The position numbers and the translations under genes are program-made. The notes under the pieces are model-generated. The model was not told the DNA's origin, searched no databases, and saw nothing but the letters and a program-made list of their open reading frames with translations. Positions 8,453-19,403 of a DNA stretch of 50,281 bases are shown here, piece by piece (the stretch's first letter is position 1; every line of letters begins with the position of its first letter). Origin of the DNA: Candidatus Bathyarchaeota archaeon (GTDB taxonomy: Archaea; Thermoproteota; Bathyarchaeia; 40CM-2-53-6); assembly GCA_005882895.1 (NCBI GenBank), contig VBBD01000012.1, positions 1-50,281 on the forward strand, written 5' to 3'.

Positions 8453-8973
8453 TTCTTCTCAGTGACGCCCAGCGCAGCGACTAAGATCGTCAGCCCCGTG
8501 GAGTATCCCCCGATAGCAGTCGTGAGTCTCCAGGCTGCCGCCAACTGGTCAGCTTGGGTTTGGCATGGAGAGGGAACCAGGCAAGCATGCCTGGACGAGT
8601 ACCCGGTAGACGCCAAGGAAGAGAAAGTGATGATTGGGATCGCGAACATCAACAAGCCCCCGAGCAACGCAAGTTTGAACTGCGCAGTCAGCAGAGTTTT
8701 CTTGACAGGCCCCTGTTGAGGGAGTGTCGTGAACAGTCTTTGGCGAACTCCGTTCGCTACGACAAGCCAGTAGCTGAGGAGTGTGTAAAATGCCATATCT
8801 ATTTCGAAGTTGGCCCAGTCATAGCTCACAGGATAACAAGCCCCGAGACCAGCTGCATGGCAACCACCAAGTTTCCACGCGTAGGGAAAATTAGAGAACA
8901 GGGTAAGCTCAAACCCTACGAGAACAAGCAGCGGTAGCAACATGAGCATTCTTAGGAGAATAATTGATCTCAT
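8425..8973 (-). CDS. polytopic membrane protein, 3' end probably frameshifted
   Basis: ATG at 8973 (MRSIILLRMLMLLPLL) begins with a membrane anchor, preferred over the upstream in-frame codon at 9105 whose extra 44 residues look unstructured. Hydrophobic segments follow at about residues 3-22, 60-75, 95-115 and 155-175 of the shorter form. A loop between helices carries three Cys and several Gln/Ala. No family is recognised. The frame ends abruptly after GVTEKKWHRLLSTS, and two more helices continue in the -1 frame (8264-8452). Confidence 0.6.
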   Translation of the reverse strand: MRSIILLRMLMLLPLLVLVGFELTLFSNFPYAWKLGGCHAAGLGACYPVSYDWANFEIDMAFYTLLSYWLVVANGVRQRLFTTLPQQGPVKKTLLTAQFKLALLGGLLMFAIPIITFSSLASTGYSSRHACLVPSPCQTQADQLAAAWRLTTAIGGYSTGLTILVAALGVTEKKWHRLLSTS

Positions 8974-9144
8974 TGGGTCCCGACGACGTGTGAGCTCCGG
9001 TCCGGGACAATAGTTGGATTGAACCAATGTTTTCCAAACGAGGTTACGTGGAAGGAAGATCTCGATTAAGGCAGACGGGCTGATGTGGTAAGCTACTATA
9101 AGCAACAGTCGTTTCTGGATCGGTAAGTAGGCTCGAAGGGCTTG

Positions 9145-9684
9145 ATGAAAGGATACACGCGAACAGGCGATAGGGGTGAGACTGGTCTCTATGGCGGGAC
9201 CCGGGTAGGAAAAGAGAACCCCAGAGTAGAAGCGTACGGGGCGGTTGATGAACTCAACTCGCAGCTAGGATTGGCCCGGGCGATTGCGAAGGATGCGAAG
9301 ACTAAGAAGATTCTGAAAGGCGTTCAGGAGGATCTCTTCACATTGGGCGGGGATCTTGCTTCAGAGCTTGTCAGCGCCAACGTGCCGCGAATTGGCAAAT
9401 CCCATGTTGATAATTTGGAGAAGACGATTGATTCGATTCACAGCGGGCTGAAGCCTCTGCGAAGATTCATCCTTCCGACAGGAGGCGTTGCCGGGGCCCA
9501 GCTTCACGTCGCCAGAGCGGTCTGTCGGAGAGCTGAGAGACGCGTTGCAGCATTGGCCAAGATAGAGGCGATTAATCCGGAGGCGATTCCATACGTGAAC
9601 CGCTTGTCAAGCCTCCTTTTCGATCTTGCCAGGTTGGCGAACCAGCGAGAAGAGGTCAAGGAGGAGGAATGGACCCATGAATGA
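9145..9684 (+). CDS. PduO-type cob(I)alamin adenosyltransferase
   Basis: This protein transfers adenosyl from ATP to Co(I) corrinoid, making adenosylcobalamin. The ATP-binding N-terminus TRTGDRGETGLYGG is intact (residues 5-18). The helical bundle core has YGAVDELNSQLG, the Arg-rich helix CRRAERR and the C-terminal NRLSSLLFDLAR. Length (179 aa) is normal. I use ATG 9145; a TTG one codon earlier is also in frame. GAAGGG just upstream can serve as the Shine-Dalgarno. It overlaps the HIT gene by 8 bp, so the two are translationally coupled. Confidence 0.93.
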   Translation: MKGYTRTGDRGETGLYGGTRVGKENPRVEAYGAVDELNSQLGLARAIAKDAKTKKILKGVQEDLFTLGGDLASELVSANVPRIGKSHVDNLEKTIDSIHSGLKPLRRFILPTGGVAGAQLHVARAVCRRAERRVAALAKIEAINPEAIPYVNRLSSLLFDLARLANQREEVKEEEWTHE

Positions 9685-10096
9685 AGGCTGCATCTTCTGC
9701 GAAATAGTCTCGAAAGAAGCAGGAGCCGTAATCGTTTTCGAGGATGAGCACTCGCTCGCATTCCTTGACATCCATCCTCTGAACCCTGGACATACACTGG
9801 TGGTCCCGAAGAAACACTATCCAAGTATGGCTGAGATGTCGCCCCTAGAAGTGGGGAGGGTTTTCGTTTCCGTGGCCAAGGTCATGAAAGGGGTCATGAG
9901 GGCCTCGAAGGCTGACGGAATCAATATTGGTCAGTCGAACGGTCGAGCCGCGTCCCAAGAGGTCTTCCATATGCACGTCCACGTTATTCCACGCTACATT
10001 CACGAGCTGCCCGAAGGTTTCCCTGAACGAAAAACCGCGAGCACCGCTGATCTAGAACAGATAAGCAGGAAGATCAAAGCTGCAATCGAGCCCTAG
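9677..10096 (+). CDS. HIT-family nucleotide hydrolase
   Basis: This 139-aa histidine-triad protein carries the catalytic HMHVHV near residue 95, preceded by GRAASQEVFH. An N-terminal CxxC (C5, C8) is typical of the Hint/HIT subclass. Members hydrolyse phosphoramidate or dinucleotide bonds of AMP conjugates. ATG 9677 lies inside the end of the adenosyltransferase gene, and no earlier start is needed because the fold begins at GCIFCEI. Coupling with a B12 enzyme is noted, but no functional link is known. Confidence 0.92.
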   Translation: MNEGCIFCEIVSKEAGAVIVFEDEHSLAFLDIHPLNPGHTLVVPKKHYPSMAEMSPLEVGRVFVSVAKVMKGVMRASKADGINIGQSNGRAASQEVFHMHVHVIPRYIHELPEGFPERKTASTADLEQISRKIKAAIEP

Positions 10097-10210
10097 ACCG
10101 AAAGAACGGTCCGAACTTGGAGTTTGGAGCCTCAAGCCTAGGAACAAATCCATGTTAGAACCGGGCCTAGTTTCTCCTCTCAACGTCACTTTAGCCTGAG
10201 TCGAGGAAAT

Positions 10211-10642
10211 GTGGATACACGGTTCCTTCTTTTTGGCCTTCTCGCAAATCTCGTAGAAATAGGATTGGTGCTTTGGGGACTTGCAGCTCAGGACATATTA
10301 GTCCTTCTGACGACAGTGATTATCGCTAGCATTATTCTCACTGTGATTGGACTTCTAAGGAAAGGGTTCGTCAGCGCCGACGCCGCTGGCCTCATGATAT
10401 TTGGAAACTCTCCCATCTGGGTGTTTGGGTCCTTGTATTTGACCTGGTCCATTGTAGGCTACTACGAAGAACTTTCCCGTTGTCAAGAATACTCCGTTGG
10501 TATTACCAGCGCTTTATACGATTGTCAATCGGCACAGTATGATCTGTATTTGCTCTGGCTATTTGTTGCAAGCCTGACAATAGCCGCGGTGGTCACCTTT
10601 GTCTTACTTTTCCGCCTTAGAAAACTATCAATGCAGAACTAA
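10211..10642 (+). CDS. hypothetical four-helix membrane protein
   Basis: This 143-aa protein has four hydrophobic segments (about residues 4-24, 27-47, 63-83 and 113-135). A Cys-containing extracytosolic loop lies between the third and fourth (C90 and C104). GTG 10211 is preceded by GAGGA at a good distance; an ATG two bases earlier is out of frame. It is a single gene converging with the next one. No homologous family is recognised. Confidence 0.65.
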   Translation: MDTRFLLFGLLANLVEIGLVLWGLAAQDILVLLTTVIIASIILTVIGLLRKGFVSADAAGLMIFGNSPIWVFGSLYLTWSIVGYYEELSRCQEYSVGITSALYDCQSAQYDLYLLWLFVASLTIAAVVTFVLLFRLRKLSMQN

Positions 10643-10737
10643 ACTTGAAAAGGGCAGTCAATTCGGACTCAGATCGTTATGCGGTGTAGCCGAATAACAC
10701 CAACTTGTTTTGACAGCAAACGGAACGATTCGGGCAT

Positions 10738-11289
10738 CTAGCCATAAGGTGCCTTAACGTCGGGGTGCCGAACCGGGGTCTTGACTGATTTCAGTACTTG
10801 CTCGGAAATCTTGAACCTGACGAGTGGCTGACTTGTATTCACAAGATACACTGGGTCGCCATCGCCTTGATACTTGTCTATTCTAGACACGTTAGACAAT
10901 TCGAGCCTTGCCTTCAGGACAGTTCCGTCGGTAAGATGATACTCGTTCCACTTCTCCTCGCCCATCCGATCAAAGTCAAGGCTTGCGACGACCTTGTAGC
11001 TTGACGGGTCTCCCAGGTTGAGCTGAGTTGTCGAGGGCTGGCCTCTGAGGTTCGGAGCGCCATGAGTTGCAATGATGTTCTGGGCGTTCATGTTGTAGGC
11101 GGGTTGTCCTTGCTCATTCAGTCCCCTGACAACTTTGATGACAACAAGCTTCACGAAGAGCTTGGTCTGATCCTCCAGCTTGTACTTGACCCATGGCTCA
11201 GAAATTACCGTGAACTCCATCGGTGTCATACTCGTGAGGTCTACTGTTGACTGAGGCTGCTTCTGGCTGGAACCGGATTCAGACGACAT
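10738..11289 (-). CDS. hypothetical 183-aa protein
   Basis: This soluble protein has a disordered Ser/Gln-rich N-terminus (first 25 residues) followed by a beta-rich domain (FTVISEPWVKYKL through VRFKISEQVL). ATG 11289 is used; a TTG two codons upstream is also in frame. It may be a sensor or binding domain of beta-sandwich type. I do not recognise the family. It sits between convergent and tandem neighbours as its own unit. Confidence 0.62.
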   Translation of the reverse strand: MSSESGSSQKQPQSTVDLTSMTPMEFTVISEPWVKYKLEDQTKLFVKLVVIKVVRGLNEQGQPAYNMNAQNIIATHGAPNLRGQPSTTQLNLGDPSSYKVVASLDFDRMGEEKWNEYHLTDGTVLKARLELSNVSRIDKYQGDGDPVYLVNTSQPLVRFKISEQVLKSVKTPVRHPDVKAPYG

Positions 11290-11385
11290 TGTCAACCTAT
11301 ACTCAACGTAGCTTTCCTATGAACATTTACGAGAAGACAAGTGGAAAACCGACCTCATAGGGTGATAGTGACACGACTCATGAGA

Positions 11386-11425
11386 TTGGAAAAAGAAAAA
11401 GGTTGACCCTGGCTTTTTTGGCCAG
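11386..11425 (-). terminator. hairpin plus T-tract terminator of the HtrA gene
   Basis: On the minus strand, downstream of the protease stop, CTGGCC and GGCCAG-type arms (11408-11424) enclose an A/T loop. They are followed by a T-rich run (CCTTTTTCTTTTTCC). Archaeal RNA polymerase terminates at such T-tracts. Confidence 0.6.
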
Positions 11426-11443
11426 AGCCTAGTTTTTGTTTGT

Positions 11444-12367
11444 CTATTCTTCTGCTTCTGTTGGTGTTACCGTCAGCTGCGTGAGTTTCTCTCCGCGAAG
11501 AACCGATATGTTGACGTGCCTTCCGATGGCTTTGTCGTCTAATAGTCCGCGAAGGTCGATGAGGCTCTCAACCGGTTTCCCGTCCAGCTTCACGATGACA
11601 TCGCCTATTGCTAGGCCTGCTTTCTTCGCAGCGCTGTCCTGGTCTACGCCGTAGACGATCAGTCCAGCGTCCTGGCCGATACCGGCTTGCTCGGATAGAT
11701 TGTCGGGGAGGTTGATGCTGTCTGCGGTTATGCCCATGTATGCTCGCTTGATTTTTCCGTCGTGCATTAGCTTGTCGATGACGCCTTTGACGGTGTTGAC
11801 TGGTACTGAGATTCCGCGGTTATTGGCGTACGCAGCGTTGATCCCGATCACTCGACCCCTAGCGTCGACCAATGGTCCGCCGGAGTATCCTGGGTTGAGA
11901 CGGGCGTCTGTGACGACGACCTTGTCCATTGTGCTTCCCCACCATCCGCGTACGCTGTAGGCTGGGTTTGTCACGATTCCTGATGTAGCACTTGGTTGTC
12001 TGCCGAATGGATTGCTGACTGCGAGGACGAACTGTCCGACTTTGAGGTTGTCGGAGTTTCCTGGTTCGACTGGTGTGAGGTTGTTCGAGTCTATCTTCAA
12101 GAGTGCAATGTCAGAGTATGGGTCTCGTCCCACAACTTTTGCTGTGTGTTTTGTTCCGTCGCTGAAGCCTACTTCGACTTCGCGCATGTCGCCGATGACG
12201 TGGTTGCTTGTGACGATGTGTCCGTCTTTGCTCCAGACGGTTCCTGTTCCGCCTCTCCATCTTCCGGCTCCTACCCGGACAACGGATTGAGAGACTCTCT
12301 CTGTAACGTCGACTATTGCGTCGGAGATTGATTCAAGTATCGCTGACGAATTTGTTTGTTTACTCAT
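11444..12367 (-). CDS. HtrA/Deg-like serine protease with PDZ domain
   Basis: This 307-aa S1C protease has the catalytic triad His56 (SNHVIGD), Asp86 (YSDIALLK) and Ser162 (GYSGGPL), and a single PDZ domain from about 215 to 300 (GLIVYGVDQDSAAKKAGL). There is no signal peptide or membrane anchor, so it should act in the cytosol, unlike most bacterial HtrA. The family degrades or refolds damaged proteins. ATG 12367 is used. The gene is alone, with a T-rich terminator downstream, and upstream is the winged-helix gene on the same strand. Confidence 0.9.
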   Translation of the reverse strand: MSKQTNSSAILESISDAIVDVTERVSQSVVRVGAGRWRGGTGTVWSKDGHIVTSNHVIGDMREVEVGFSDGTKHTAKVVGRDPYSDIALLKIDSNNLTPVEPGNSDNLKVGQFVLAVSNPFGRQPSATSGIVTNPAYSVRGWWGSTMDKVVVTDARLNPGYSGGPLVDARGRVIGINAAYANNRGISVPVNTVKGVIDKLMHDGKIKRAYMGITADSINLPDNLSEQAGIGQDAGLIVYGVDQDSAAKKAGLAIGDVIVKLDGKPVESLIDLRGLLDDKAIGRHVNISVLRGEKLTQLTVTPTEAEE

Positions 12368-12437
12368 TTTTTCACCTTACCCATGTAGGGTGGGTGGAGC
12401 TATTTGTTGACCGAGGAGCCCGGAGCCGGGTCACAAG

Positions 12438-13073
12438 CTAGGCGAAAGACATGTCCGGAAAGAATGCGACCGGTGTCAAGAGGTTTCGGCCACGCCTGGG
12501 TCCGCCATAGAGTTGTGAAATGTGGCCCATGAGCTGGTGTGACGCTTTCACTGCTTGGCTGACGTCTTTTTCTTCTCCGACCTTGGCGTCGATACTGAGG
12601 TAGTTCTCGGTGAACTTTGCATCGATTTGGATGTTCTCCTCCGTTATCCATTTGAGAACCAAGCCCTCGTCAGTCTGCGAATAACCCAGCCAGCGAAGGC
12701 TTCCGAACCATCGACCCTTGAGACCGGCGATTATTCTCTGGACGTCGATATCACGTGGCAGGAGTGATTGGACGATTGGGATTCGTGGTTGGGTTGAACC
12801 TAGGGGACGAGCGACCTGTTGGCTGCCCCTGTTGGTCAGTCGATATCCTTCGGAGACTTTCTCCAGGAGGCCTTCATCTTCTAGTCTGTCGAGAACCCTA
12901 GACAACATTTCCTGGTGCACCCCGAGCAAACGCTTCAGTCCATCGAAGGCGAAGACCGTCAAGCCTTCATCCTGAATTGCATGGAGAATGTTGCTGTCCC
13001 TCGGTGTGAGGTCGATGTCTTCAGAATGCTCAAGCTCTGAGAATCGGCCGAGGTTCTCTTCCGTGGTGACCAT
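12438..13073 (-). CDS. winged-helix DNA-binding protein
   Basis: A winged-helix domain (about residues 25-85) includes FDGLKRLLGVHQEMLSRVLD and EGLLEKVSEGYRLT. It is followed by a beta-rich C-terminal domain (KWITEENIQIDAKF, YLSIDAKVGEE). The longer frame to 13205 would cover the shared promoter module, so I place the start at ATG 13073. A TTTATAAT box lies 28 bp upstream of it, giving a leaderless transcript. Probable transcription factor; the ligand or target is unknown. doxX has the same upstream module, which suggests common control or autoregulation. Confidence 0.75.
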   Translation of the reverse strand: MVTTEENLGRFSELEHSEDIDLTPRDSNILHAIQDEGLTVFAFDGLKRLLGVHQEMLSRVLDRLEDEGLLEKVSEGYRLTNRGSQQVARPLGSTQPRIPIVQSLLPRDIDVQRIIAGLKGRWFGSLRWLGYSQTDEGLVLKWITEENIQIDAKFTENYLSIDAKVGEEKDVSQAVKASHQLMGHISQLYGGPRRGRNLLTPVAFFPDMSFA

Positions 13074-13097
13074 CAATGGTTCTAGCTGCTTGGCTTG

Positions 13098-13166
13098 ATT
13101 ATAAACCTGGTAGTAGACGGCTACCAAGTAGGTTGCTCCAAGCGTATCAAGTAAGCCCGACTTGAC
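13098..13166 (-). promoter_or_regulatory. promoter module shared with doxX
   Basis: This module contains a TATA box TTTATAAT (minus strand, 13098-13105), an inverted repeat GGTAG-N7-CTACC (13109-13125), then CTACCAAGTAGGT (13121-13133), AAGCGTATCAAGT (13140-13152) and a degenerate CTTGAC dyad. The same elements stand upstream of doxX (27316-27386), with an identical 15-bp gap between the TATA box and CTACCAAGTAGG. A second TATA-like box facing the other way (ATAAATAT, 13185-13192) serves the glycosylase gene. Confidence 0.75.
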
Positions 13167-13217
13167 CGGTGAAAAGCGGGGCGCATAAATATCCGCGAAT
13201 CCCACGCTGTTCGTAAC

Positions 13218-13673
13218 ATGTCTCCGAGGAGTATGACACCGCCGAAAGACGATGCTGAGTATTTCGAACGATTAACCAAATCGGTCTTTACAGCAGGCCT
13301 CAACTGGAGTGTGGTCGAGAACAAGTGGCCTCATTTCCAGAAAGCTTTCGGCCAATTCTCCCTTCCAAAAGTCGCGAAGTTCAACGAGAAAGACATCAAG
13401 ACCTTGATGGGCAATACAGGAATCGTCCGTAACGAGAAGAAAATAAGAGCCACCATCCATAACGCGGGCGAGTTCCTGAAACTGCGGCAAGAGTTCGGTT
13501 CAGTCAAGAAGTACATCGACTCGTATGGCAAAGACGAGGAGCGATTGCAGATCAACGTTCAGGATAGATTCCAGCATGTCGGCCCTTCGACCGCTAGAAC
13601 ATTTCTCTGGTCGTCCGGATGCCAACTCACTCCAAATAAGGAAGAGAAGAAGTGGATGGCTGGCCACAAGTAG
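13218..13673 (+). CDS. DNA-3-methyladenine glycosylase I (Tag)-like protein
   Basis: This 151-aa protein matches the Tag glycosylase fold: FERLTKSVFTAGLNW, then a helix series ending GNTGIVRNEKKIRA. Tag removes 3-methyladenine from DNA. It is shorter than bacterial Tag (about 185 aa) and the zinc-binding Cys/His at both ends of the bacterial enzyme are not evident, so activity is uncertain. ATG 13218 lies 29 bp from an ATAAATAT box, which suggests leaderless transcription. It is divergent from the winged-helix gene, with the shared module between them. Confidence 0.75.
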   Translation: MSPRSMTPPKDDAEYFERLTKSVFTAGLNWSVVENKWPHFQKAFGQFSLPKVAKFNEKDIKTLMGNTGIVRNEKKIRATIHNAGEFLKLRQEFGSVKKYIDSYGKDEERLQINVQDRFQHVGPSTARTFLWSSGCQLTPNKEEKKWMAGHK

Positions 13674-13799
13674 GCTTCCACTGACAAAGGATTCTTGCGA
13701 GCTGGACCCTTGTTTCCATCCTCTACAGTATTGACTAGTACCCCTCATACTTCACGGTAAGCCCAGTCCCCCACAGGACCTCCCGAGAGGCGCAAGAGA

Positions 13800-14362
13800 A
13801 TGGACAACAAGAGTGGCTCCTTCACTAGTCGTGACCTCGCCCTTGTAGCAGGAATGTCCGCCTTGTACCTTGGGTACAGTTACGTCTCCGGCGTGACGCT
13901 CGGACACACGATCAGAGAGATAGACCTGTTCTTCTTGATATCCGCGGTTTCACGATACTGGTTTCTCTGACTCGCAAACATTGGACCGCAACCATTCTAG
14001 GAACTGTCACCGGTCTAATCCTTGTCACAACACCAGGAGCCCCGCTGGCGGTGACTCTCGCCCTGATTCCTAACGGGATAGTCTTCGACCTAACTTTGCG
14101 CCCAGGGGATCACATCTTCGACAACTTATCGAGGGAACGTTTCATCGTGGCCGGAGCCCTAGGCAATCTGGCAATGGCAGTGTTCGGTCTAGCAATGCTT
14201 CAGGCGTTTGGATTTTTCCATGGCTTCGGAGTTTCAACCCTCATAGTCATCTGGGTTACCGCTCTTGTCGGTGACACTCTCGTAGGAGCCTTGGGAGCCT
14301 TGTTTGGGACGGCGGTCGTGAGGCGTCTAGGGGAGCGTGTAAGGTCCCCACTAGTTCGCTGA
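13800..14362 (+). pseudogene. frameshifted ECF-transporter S-component-like membrane protein
   Basis: ATG 13800 starts a frame (MDNKSGSFTSRDLALVAG) that stops at 13968 after two hydrophobic segments. The -1 frame is open from before 13919 through the stop at 14360-14362 and continues the same membrane topology (FTILVSLTRKHWTATILG onwards). Joined near 13945-13970 the product is about 187 aa with five or six helices, like small S-components of ECF vitamin transporters. Either one base is missing or the gene is broken. No ECF ATPase genes are nearby. Confidence 0.55.
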
Positions 14363-14412
14363 GTCCCAACAATAAGATTTTGCGGAATACGACTCAATGG
14401 GCAGTAAACCAG

Positions 14413-17365
<2,953 letters not shown>

Positions 17366-17369
17366 CGTT

Positions 17370-17561
17370 TTAGCCTCCCGTAGCCTTGTCGTGGCCGATT
17401 GCGCAGTCACATCGTTCATTCTCGGCGCAGTAGGGACACGCACACTGACAGCTGTCCATTTCATAGTTGCAGTTTGGGCAAGCATACACGTCGCTTTCAG
17501 CGGTCAGAACAATCCCCCCGCTCACAATCGTTAAGAACGGTGGTTTGACATAAGGCTTCAC
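17370..17561 (-). CDS. small Cys-rich zinc-ribbon protein, first gene of the kor operon
   Basis: Up to 63 aa with eight Cys in the last 40 residues, starting YACPNCNYEMDSCQC and then CPYC and CDC. This suggests one or two zinc sites or an iron-sulfur cluster. It stops seven bases before the alpha-subunit start. The start is unclear: GTG 17561, or GTG 17522 for a compact 50-residue protein. A TATA-like box (minus strand, about 17576-17583) precedes it. Role unknown; an assembly or electron-transfer accessory of the oxidoreductase is inference from position. Confidence 0.6.
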   Translation of the reverse strand: MKPYVKPPFLTIVSGGIVLTAESDVYACPNCNYEMDSCQCACPYCAENERCDCAIGHDKATGG

Positions 17562-17655
17562 CCGGGCAATTCTTGATCTATAATCCTAGTCCAATGCATT
17601 CTTACTACTTGAATAAGATTAATGAACGCCGAAATCGACGAAGCTGAGGAAGAAT

Positions 17656-18237
17656 ATGAATCGGAAAAAACAATGGATAGGCGCATCAATTCTACTCGCA
17701 ACATTCCTCATCGCCATTCCGGTACTAACCCCTAGAGCCATCGCCGGCCCAGTTACCAAGACATGTCTTGGGTGTGGGATCACGATTCTTTCGCCAGGGT
17801 CAAACGGTGCACTCAACAACCAATCGACAGTCGGTCCAACGTTCCTCGTCTCCTTCGCTGTCAAGAACTTCACCCTCGTTCAACCGGGCACCCACAACGA
17901 TGTTAACATCACCAACTCCCAAGGCATACAAGAAGGCCACATTCACGTCTTCGTCGACGGCAACTACTACGAGATTTGGACAAGCTCGAACGGAATACCG
18001 CTTACTCTCAACAGCGGCTCTCACACGATCAAGCTTCAACTCGTCAGCGACTTCCACCTACCCTTCAGCCCCGACATCACTGGCTCTACAACTGTAACTG
18101 TGGGCAACGGAGCAGACACAATACAATCGACAGCAATGAACGCACAGAACTATAGCCTAGGCGCGCTAATAGTCTCAGTAATCGCACTGATCTTAGTGGC
18201 CTATGTTGCGTTCAAGCCCAAGCCAAAAACTGCATAG
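17656..18237 (+). CDS. exported, membrane-anchored surface protein
   Basis: This 193-aa protein has a signal peptide (residues 1-31, ending PRAIAGP) and a C-terminal anchor (about 165-186) followed by a basic tail. The outer domain is beta-rich and Asn/Ser/Thr-rich, and includes GHIHVFVDGNYYEIW and SGSHTIKLQLV, reminiscent of extracytosolic Ig-like or DUF4399-type domains with HxH. A CxxC lies near residue 37. It is followed by a cupredoxin gene whose frame overlaps its end. Probably a cell-envelope protein; function unknown. Confidence 0.72.
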   Translation: MNRKKQWIGASILLATFLIAIPVLTPRAIAGPVTKTCLGCGITILSPGSNGALNNQSTVGPTFLVSFAVKNFTLVQPGTHNDVNITNSQGIQEGHIHVFVDGNYYEIWTSSNGIPLTLNSGSHTIKLQLVSDFHLPFSPDITGSTTVTVGNGADTIQSTAMNAQNYSLGALIVSVIALILVAYVAFKPKPKTA

Positions 18238-18811
18238 ACGCAGCCCCAACAAAGGGGCACCTCCCCTTTTTCTCAAGACTTTCACATTATTGACACTCGT
18301 GATCGTAATTAGTCCACTAATTCAGACTGAATCTATCAAGGCCAGCGTTCCAGGGCAAGCAAATGTTAGCATAATCGACAATGCATTCCTCTCCAAACAT
18401 ATCAATGTCACAACGGGCACCACTGTGATCTGGACCTATGCAAGCAACTGGAGCAGCCTACACACAGTCACCTCGGTAGGGAATACCACCCAAGACGGAA
18501 GCCCTTTGTTAAACAGTGGGACACTCCACCCAGGCCAAAGTTACAGCTATACCTTCTACCGACCCGGCCTCTATACGTACCAGTGCTCCTACCATTTCAC
18601 AACTCCTGCAATGAGTAACGCTTGGGTCAACGTAACTGGAGCCCCAGTTACGCCTCCTCCTACGCAGAATCCTCCGCCCGACCACACCCTCATCACAATT
18701 ATTGCAATAACAGTAGCCGCAGTGATTGTAGCAATGCTTGCCCTGTTTGTCAGGAAGAAAAAACGATGGGCTTCGGTTGCTCCAACTTCACCGATAAACG
18801 CAAAGCCGTAG
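18203..18811 (+). CDS. membrane-anchored cupredoxin (plastocyanin-like)
   Basis: This blue-copper protein has ligands His (LHTVTS), Cys and His (CSYH) and a Met seven residues further (TTPAM). A hydrophobic export segment lies at about 23-42, a Pro-rich linker at 148-160, and a C-terminal helix (about 163-185) ends in a basic tail. The single copper domain therefore faces outside the cell. The ATG at 18203 overlaps the previous gene by 35 bp and leaves a long basic N-terminus; a shorter form may start further in. It probably carries one electron in the respiratory chain or to an exported dehydrogenase. Confidence 0.85.
   Translation: MLRSSPSQKLHRRSPNKGAPPLFLKTFTLLTLVIVISPLIQTESIKASVPGQANVSIIDNAFLSKHINVTTGTTVIWTYASNWSSLHTVTSVGNTTQDGSPLLNSGTLHPGQSYSYTFYRPGLYTYQCSYHFTTPAMSNAWVNVTGAPVTPPPTQNPPPDHTLITIIAITVAAVIVAMLALFVRKKKRWASVAPTSPINAKP
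18251..18271 (+). terminator. hairpin with T-run behind the surface-protein gene
   Basis: Seven-bp arms AAAGGGG and CCCCTTT enclose CACCT and are followed by T residues. It lies 14 bp after the stop of the 17656 gene but inside the 5' part of the cupredoxin frame. The two genes may therefore be separate units, or the cupredoxin may start downstream of it. Confidence 0.4.
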
Positions 18812-18845
18812 AAAATAGACCAATCAACCGCGTATCAGCGACGAA

Positions 18846-19367
18846 TTACGCAAGACTCTCCGGATAGGTAATCTGGGTACCCTCGACATGAGCCCATCTT
18901 GTCAGTGATTGTTTCGTCCGCTTTTTGATCGTCATGATATGCTCCACCTGAACCTCTCGAATAGTCAAAGCGTCACCGATTAGCCACCGATGGCATCGCC
19001 AGGGCAGAACCTCCGCACACATGATAGCAACATGACCATCTTTAGCTAGCTCAATCAGTTGGTCGATCCCGTTCGCGAACTCTTGCGTCTGCATATAATC
19101 AGCGAATCCTCTGAAGGAAGAGTTCCTCCAACCCATGTTCGGGGAATCTGCCTTGGGATGGCGCAAGCCGCCCAACTGCTTCATTAGAACGTAGTCTATG
19201 GCGGACTCTTTCAGTTTCCTGGAGAGTGTTTCTTGGTTGAATTGGGGGTTGTGCCTTGAGCGTGGGATAGTGCGGATATCAACAAGTCGTGCGACGCCAT
19301 GGGCTCGCAGGATGCCAATGAAATCCTCAAGCGTCCTTGTTGAGTGTCCGATTGTTAGAATTAGCAC
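18846..19367 (-). CDS. DUF488 family protein
   Basis: This 173-aa protein has the DUF488 signatures: TIGHSTRTLEDF at the N-terminus, DIRTIPRSRHNPQFN, and the C-terminal CAEVLPWRCHR with two Cys. The biochemical role is not established; the family has a conserved Arg/Cys/His pocket. ATG 19367. It lies downstream of the chaperonin gene on the same strand, 36 bp away, and converges with the cupredoxin gene. Confidence 0.88.
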   Translation of the reverse strand: MLILTIGHSTRTLEDFIGILRAHGVARLVDIRTIPRSRHNPQFNQETLSRKLKESAIDYVLMKQLGGLRHPKADSPNMGWRNSSFRGFADYMQTQEFANGIDQLIELAKDGHVAIMCAEVLPWRCHRWLIGDALTIREVQVEHIMTIKKRTKQSLTRWAHVEGTQITYPESLA

Positions 19368-19403
19368 CGAGAGATGCTCAAGATTTTGTCGGGAGGACCT
19401 AGG

